Origin: Plectrocnemia conspersa
Lineage: Eukaryota > Arthropoda > Insecta > Trichoptera > Polycentropodidae
Direction of reading: 5' to 3'
DNA: 64,000 bases
Assembly (NCBI GenBank): GCA_009617715.1
Contig: VTFK01000093.1
Location: 1,178,001 to 1,242,000 of the forward strand
Shown here: in pieces, positions 59,123 to 64,000 of the stretch
How the letters are laid out: every line of letters starts with the position of its first letter
Numbering within the stretch: position 1 is the stretch's first letter
Position numbers and translations under genes: made by a program
Notes under the pieces: generated by a model
The model's database searches: none
Seen by the model: the letters and a program-made list of their open reading frames with translations, nothing else
What the model was told of the DNA's origin: nothing

Positions 59123-62100
59123 TATTAAGTGAAAATACAAAAAAAAAACTGGAAAAACATCCTAGTAAAATGGCCAATAAACTGATTACGGAGAGATCGA
59201 TTGAAATATTGATAGTTTTGCTAAATATAAGAACGAAAAGACAGTTTAAAAAATAATTTAATATTACAGAAAATAATAAGATATTCATATGAACATCACA
59301 GATTTCTGTAAAACGCTCTGAATTCGTAAGTGAAATAATTAACTTTTTAATGGTTTGAAGGTTTGCTGAAATCGTAATTATTTTAATTTATTTTTTAATT
59401 TTTAGAGAATATATTTGGGTAGATTGAAAATACAACAATATTGAAGATTGGAAACTTTGTAAATTAAGTTATAAATAAATTGTATTTTTATGTTATTACA
59501 TTCGAGTAATATCATATAAAGGTCATTAAGGAATTGATATGTAAAATTATTTAAAAATATTTGTTTATTAAAAATACTTAATAATTATTTACATAGTATG
59601 TATTAATAAAATAATTTTAATGTCAGATTATAAATTTAACTGTAATATAATTGGAAGACCCTGACCCATTTCATTGAAATACCTAAAGATTTGCTTAGGG
59701 CAATCGGGAAAGCGCTGGTTATTAAATAACACATATTTAAGAAAAATATTTATACAAGTAAAGTTATGTTTTTAATATTATATATACAAATTAAATAAAA
59801 GTACCTAATAGTTATCAACAAATTTATATACTAGTATATATACATAGGTATATAAAGTAATACGATTATAATATTTTTAATTGCTCATGGACATAGTTGT
59901 GTACTTTTTGTAAGGAAACATATTTTCACGAGATGCTTATAAAGACCGAATTTATGCAGTCGTTCGTTTGTCGTAAAGTTTTAAAAAACTCATTTTTCTT
60001 TTCAGCATCCGCAAACGTAAACACGTAAAAGCCATAATGTAATTTTTAAACGCGAAGGCATTTAGTTCGTGAGGCAAAAATAATATAAATATTTATTTTT
60101 TGCACTATGACAGATGCAAAGAAAAATAAGTGTAAAATAATACCATCATTATTCTTTAATGACATATAGGATTATAAATAGATTTATGTGCTAATATTTA
60201 TTTTATCTTAAAAAAAATACAATGTGTTTTGGAATATTGCGAGAAACGTTGTCGCGTGTCATTCTTTACATTTTTGACCAATTGCCAAAGTGCTTTACGT
60301 TTTAATTTTCATTGCTATTCTAAAGGTCGATTCATCAACTTTTTTATTCTGTTACAGTTATTGATGTCAAAGACCGATTAATTTAAATAAGTCATCAATA
60401 AACCGGTAGCAAAATGCTATATTTTGTTTCAAAAGGCGCAGTAATTAATTAAAGTCTGTACGGAAGATGTGGTATTTATTATAAGCGTAAATGTTATTTG
60501 TAAAGGTTGCGGTATAAACATTATTTTTAGTGGATTATTGAATCGAAATTCGTTTTTAGATCAATCGGTGCGGAATAAATATTACAATATAATCATTTAA
60601 ATAGATACAATAGGATTTCACATATGTTTTAATAATTGTCAATATAAACAAGCCTATGATATCAAATTGTGTGGATATATAACATCAAAATTTAATTATT
60701 AGGAATTTTTCATAAAATTACTCTAGTTTTTATTGCATTTATTAAAAAGCTTTTGTATAGCCATATATATTTTTTGCTGCGATTGATTTAAATTTGTTCG
60801 AGATTTATTCTACAGAATTTTTTTTTATTCTATCAAATATAAATAGAACGGTCATCTAATTTTAATTCCTGAAGTCCAAAAACTGATTAGGAATATACAT
60901 ATTTATTTATTTTTTATATTATTTTTTATTGAATTCTCGAAAAACTTTGCAAAATAAAAAATTAGAACTTTAATAACTTGAAAAATCGAAGGACCAGAAC
61001 AGATCGATCTACTTTGATTGATTACAGAGTGTTGAGTTACGAAGGAATTTTGGGCTCCAAATTTTTAATAACAGTCAAAAACTACTATACATTTTTCATA
61101 TTTTAAACAATAAAAATATATAAACTCTCTTGGGATTATTGAAAAAACGAGATTTAAGTTCGCCGAAAGACTAATTTTATGGCGTAGCTCTGTGGAAAGC
61201 TCCTATACATTTTTGCAATCTACCCATTTCCACGCAGATAAATTATTTTTATTTGAATATTAATGTAGTTTTTAGATTATTAAAGCAAAGTTAAGGTCAT
61301 TTAGAGTAGTTGAAAAAATTGTAAACAATATTTTTCCATTCAAATACTTCCAAAAGCATGCATATTTTCAAATAAATACATTAATATTTTAAGACATCTG
61401 GCATGGACCTACCTCTTTTTATGCAGCAGTATAAAAAATACAACGCTTTTGAAAAATTGCAAAATCAATTGTACAATTTTATTTAAAAAAAAATTCTAAA
61501 GAAACTTAAAAAAATAACTCTCCAAAAAAAGCAGTGTGTTTCTTGTTTTGAATAGATTTTCTGTTCATAATAAATAATATAACATACAAAATAATAAAAT
61601 TAAGTGTATACACCATCCATTCGAATTATTGGGTAATATTAACTTTACATTAGTAGCTAATTAATATTAAAGTTTGACTGATTATGAGATGGAAAGCTAT
61701 AAAAATATTGATGAATAAATTAATTTTCATAGGCATAAATGAACAATGAGCTAAGTGTCTGGAACTTTATAATTATTAAACGCGTTGTATAGTGCCAAAA
61801 ATTAAAGCAGCCGCAAAGATTTGATGAATTAGTTTTTAGGTTCACTAAATGCATTCTAATTTAAACATAATGGTATTTTAAAGGTCTCAAAATTAAATTC
61901 TAGAAAGATTTTCTGGACATTGTATTTTTATTATCTAAATTATTTTTCGTAATACAAAAAACATGCATTAAAAAATAATCGATAAAATACGATTTAATGT
62001 GAAAGTTATGGGCGAAGTTTTATGGGAAAAATATTCAGTTACTATTTTCGTAACAAATTAACAAGTCGTATATTTTTTATGTAATTACTTTTAAAAAAAA

Positions 62101-63742
62101 AGCTCAACTGATCCAGCATATAATTTAGTATTTCTCCATATGTATCGCTATCTAATTTTACAATTTAAATCGCGATTTTATTAGTATGTATCTGTATTAA
62201 CATTATATGCAAATTAACCGAGTGGCTGAGTAATACGAGAGAATCATGTAAATAGATTTTTAATTAGAACCCGAGAAGATATAGCAGGACACTAGCTCAT
62301 CTTCCGGAAACATTACACCTTATTGCTTCCGAGACCGACGTGTGTGTTTCCGGAGCGATTGCAGGGGACGCGAAAGTTAAGGGTGGGAGTAGGGAATGGG
62401 GGGTTTCGTCGTGTGTTATGGAGGTCGTATTTTTTTAGCGTGTAATTAAGTTTGAAGCTTCAATTATTTCCGGCAGAGCCTTGCAAACGACGTGGTTCAG
62501 ATTAAAACCGTGAGCTGTGCTGAAAAAATATATCGAGCGAAACATAATCTTTTGTACTTTCACAACAATCCTCGGACAAAATCGCGATGAAGTTGTTTTC
62601 TTTTTGCTGTTCGTCATATTTAAATTTTAATAGAAATGAAGCGGGTTCTAAACATAGTCAACAAAGAAGCACGCTAAATTGGATAATTAAGTAATACAAT
62701 AGCCTTAAATAAGTAGCAATTTAACAAATATTTTATTGTAATAATACTAGTATCGTACCCGAAGAAAACTTCACGAAAAGTGCATTATGATCGATTCTTT
62801 CGGAATAACACAATTAAGATAATTTGATAGAGAAGTTTGTTTATGTTGAAATTAATCAAAAAATCGCCTCGCAATTCGGGACAATGCTATTAATTTATTT
62901 GTTATGGGCCGTGTGGCACATACTCTTAAACTGATGATATAAGACGCTGTTCTACTTTGATAAAATATTGAGTAGCAATTTTTCTTAATTAAATACTCAA
63001 ATGCCAATTTCCTAATTCATGATATAAAAATACAACGGAATAAAAAATACCGCATGCTAAAACGACTTTGTTTAAAGAAAAGCAAGGTATAAATATCTAT
63101 GGTGTTTATGGACATTCATTCTAATTCGATCCCATGTGACTTTGACCGCACATGTGTCACGATTATGCCACTGCGAGTAGCCAGTGCAACCAGATTATTA
63201 TTAAAGTAATGTAGCTGAGGAAATAATGACTGGGTGATGATTGAGAAATAGGGTATAAATAATAATTTAATTAAGTGTGTGAAAAATGGCCTCTTAATAA
63301 ACTAAATCATACACATACGCAAATGCTGTAATTAATTTATATTTCAATATACATGTGTGTGACAGAATCAACATAAACACGTTTTACTATTAAAAAAGAT
63401 AATATACGTTTTACTATTATAAAAGATAATATAGATATTTAATATACCTAACAACAGCATAGGATTGCTTCATATCCAAAGTTTTATTACACTGCTACAC
63501 CGTCAGCAAAACACCCACTAATTATGCTGAATATATTATTATGCACGTAAATTAAAAATATTTTGTATACATAAGTTTTGTGTGATTATATATTTAGCAT
63601 AGTGATATACCGAGAACAATTGCTATTTTTTATCTAAATACTTTACGGTGGGATTTGATTGTAATATAAATATAATATATCAGTATATGTTTAGCCCTGG
63701 CTATACAATGTAATAATTTGTACAATCTTATTGTATTTTTAG

Positions 63743-63933
63743 AGCTCGAGTTGTGGGGAGGCAGAGGACAGGAAACTATTTTCACTACGATTGTGTAACT
63801 CGGACATCATCTATACGCTGTACCATAGTGTCGAAAAGCATTCGGATGGTTCGGGACGGAGTGCCAAGTTGACCACGTAAATATTGGCAACAAGACATCA
63901 ACACCCTTCAAGAGACACCTGAACCATGGCCAG
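63743..63933 (+). other. Second exon of the downstream gene, with start codon
   Basis: A pyrimidine-rich acceptor (ttgtatttttag) and a strong donor (CCAG then GTGAGA) frame 191 bp of GC-elevated sequence. It is mostly 5' leader. The ATG at 63926-63928 (gaaccATGG, a good context) is followed by GCC and AG before the donor, so coding leaves in phase 2 as Met-Ala-(Arg/Ser). Confidence 0.65.
63926..63933 (+). CDS. Partial CDS start of the downstream gene (Met-Ala-)
   Basis: Only eight coding bases lie in the window. The call rests on start context and the adjacent donor; the product is not identifiable. The 6.5-kb first intron and the regulatory-looking surroundings are common for developmental genes, but that is inference. 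Confidence 0.5.
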
Positions 63934-64000
63934 GTGAGAATTTTTGTATTTTATAAATTGTATCTGCGCTTGATTTTTTTTTGCAAATAGTATTATCAAT

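Larger units (their letters stand above)
57200..63742 (+). other. First intron of the downstream gene
   Basis: GTGAGT to a pyrimidine-rich AG. It is AT-rich and contains the Jockey-like remnant, a tRNA-like repeat and a GC-elevated block at about 62280-62460 with cttccggaa, an ETS-like core that could mark an intronic enhancer or a further promoter. Confidence 0.5.

Noticed and set aside
1..64000. CRISPR array, bacterial operon or prophage
   Set aside because: No direct-repeat/spacer pattern; spliced genes and insect-type elements show eukaryotic nuclear DNA.

Overview
The window looks like nuclear DNA of an insect, most likely a holometabolous one. It is AT-rich, has GT-AG introns from under 100 bp to over 16 kb, and carries decayed mariner, hAT and Jockey-like elements. 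The order is not resolved. I have no alignments; all exon calls come from reading frames, splice-site fit and phase agreement.

The main gene, on the + strand, is a TACC (transforming acidic coiled-coil) protein. Its common coding exons run from 13968 to 39087: three exons at 13968-14085, 14400-14507 and a giant 14754-19127, then a 16.2 kb intron, then nine exons between 35329 and 39087. All phases agree, and the spliced common part codes for 1960 residues. The giant exon holds an array of 38-residue repeats that combine NPF-type motifs with R-N-S-I/L motifs. The next exon holds the conserved S-L-x-x-K-F-D-P-L block with an Aurora-type serine, and the last four exons encode the C-terminal TACC coiled coil. 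Upstream (1-13207) there are at least four candidate first coding exons, each ending in phase 0 as the first common exon requires. This suggests alternative promoters. A candidate internal first exon (33580-33742) ends in phase 1, matching the exon at 35329, and could give a short isoform with the coiled coil but without the repeat array.

From about 39.4 to 57 kb lies a long intergenic region with no confident gene. It contains GC-elevated blocks in AT-rich sequence (possible regulatory elements), a LINE RT fragment, minus-strand ORFs of unknown origin, a tRNA-like repeat and two long palindromes. At 57.1 kb a second + strand gene begins: a non-coding first exon (donor at 57200), a 6.5 kb intron containing a Jockey-like remnant and a tRNA-like repeat, and a second exon (63743-63933) with a start codon eight bases before its donor. 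The rest of that gene lies beyond the window and its identity is unknown.

Mobile-element remnants are two internally deleted mariners (1797-2629, 5935-6634), a hAT transposase pseudogene inside the large TACC intron (31890-32500, minus), a Jockey-like RT remnant (57858-58760), a LINE fragment (43980-44200) and three tRNA-like, SINE-type sequences.
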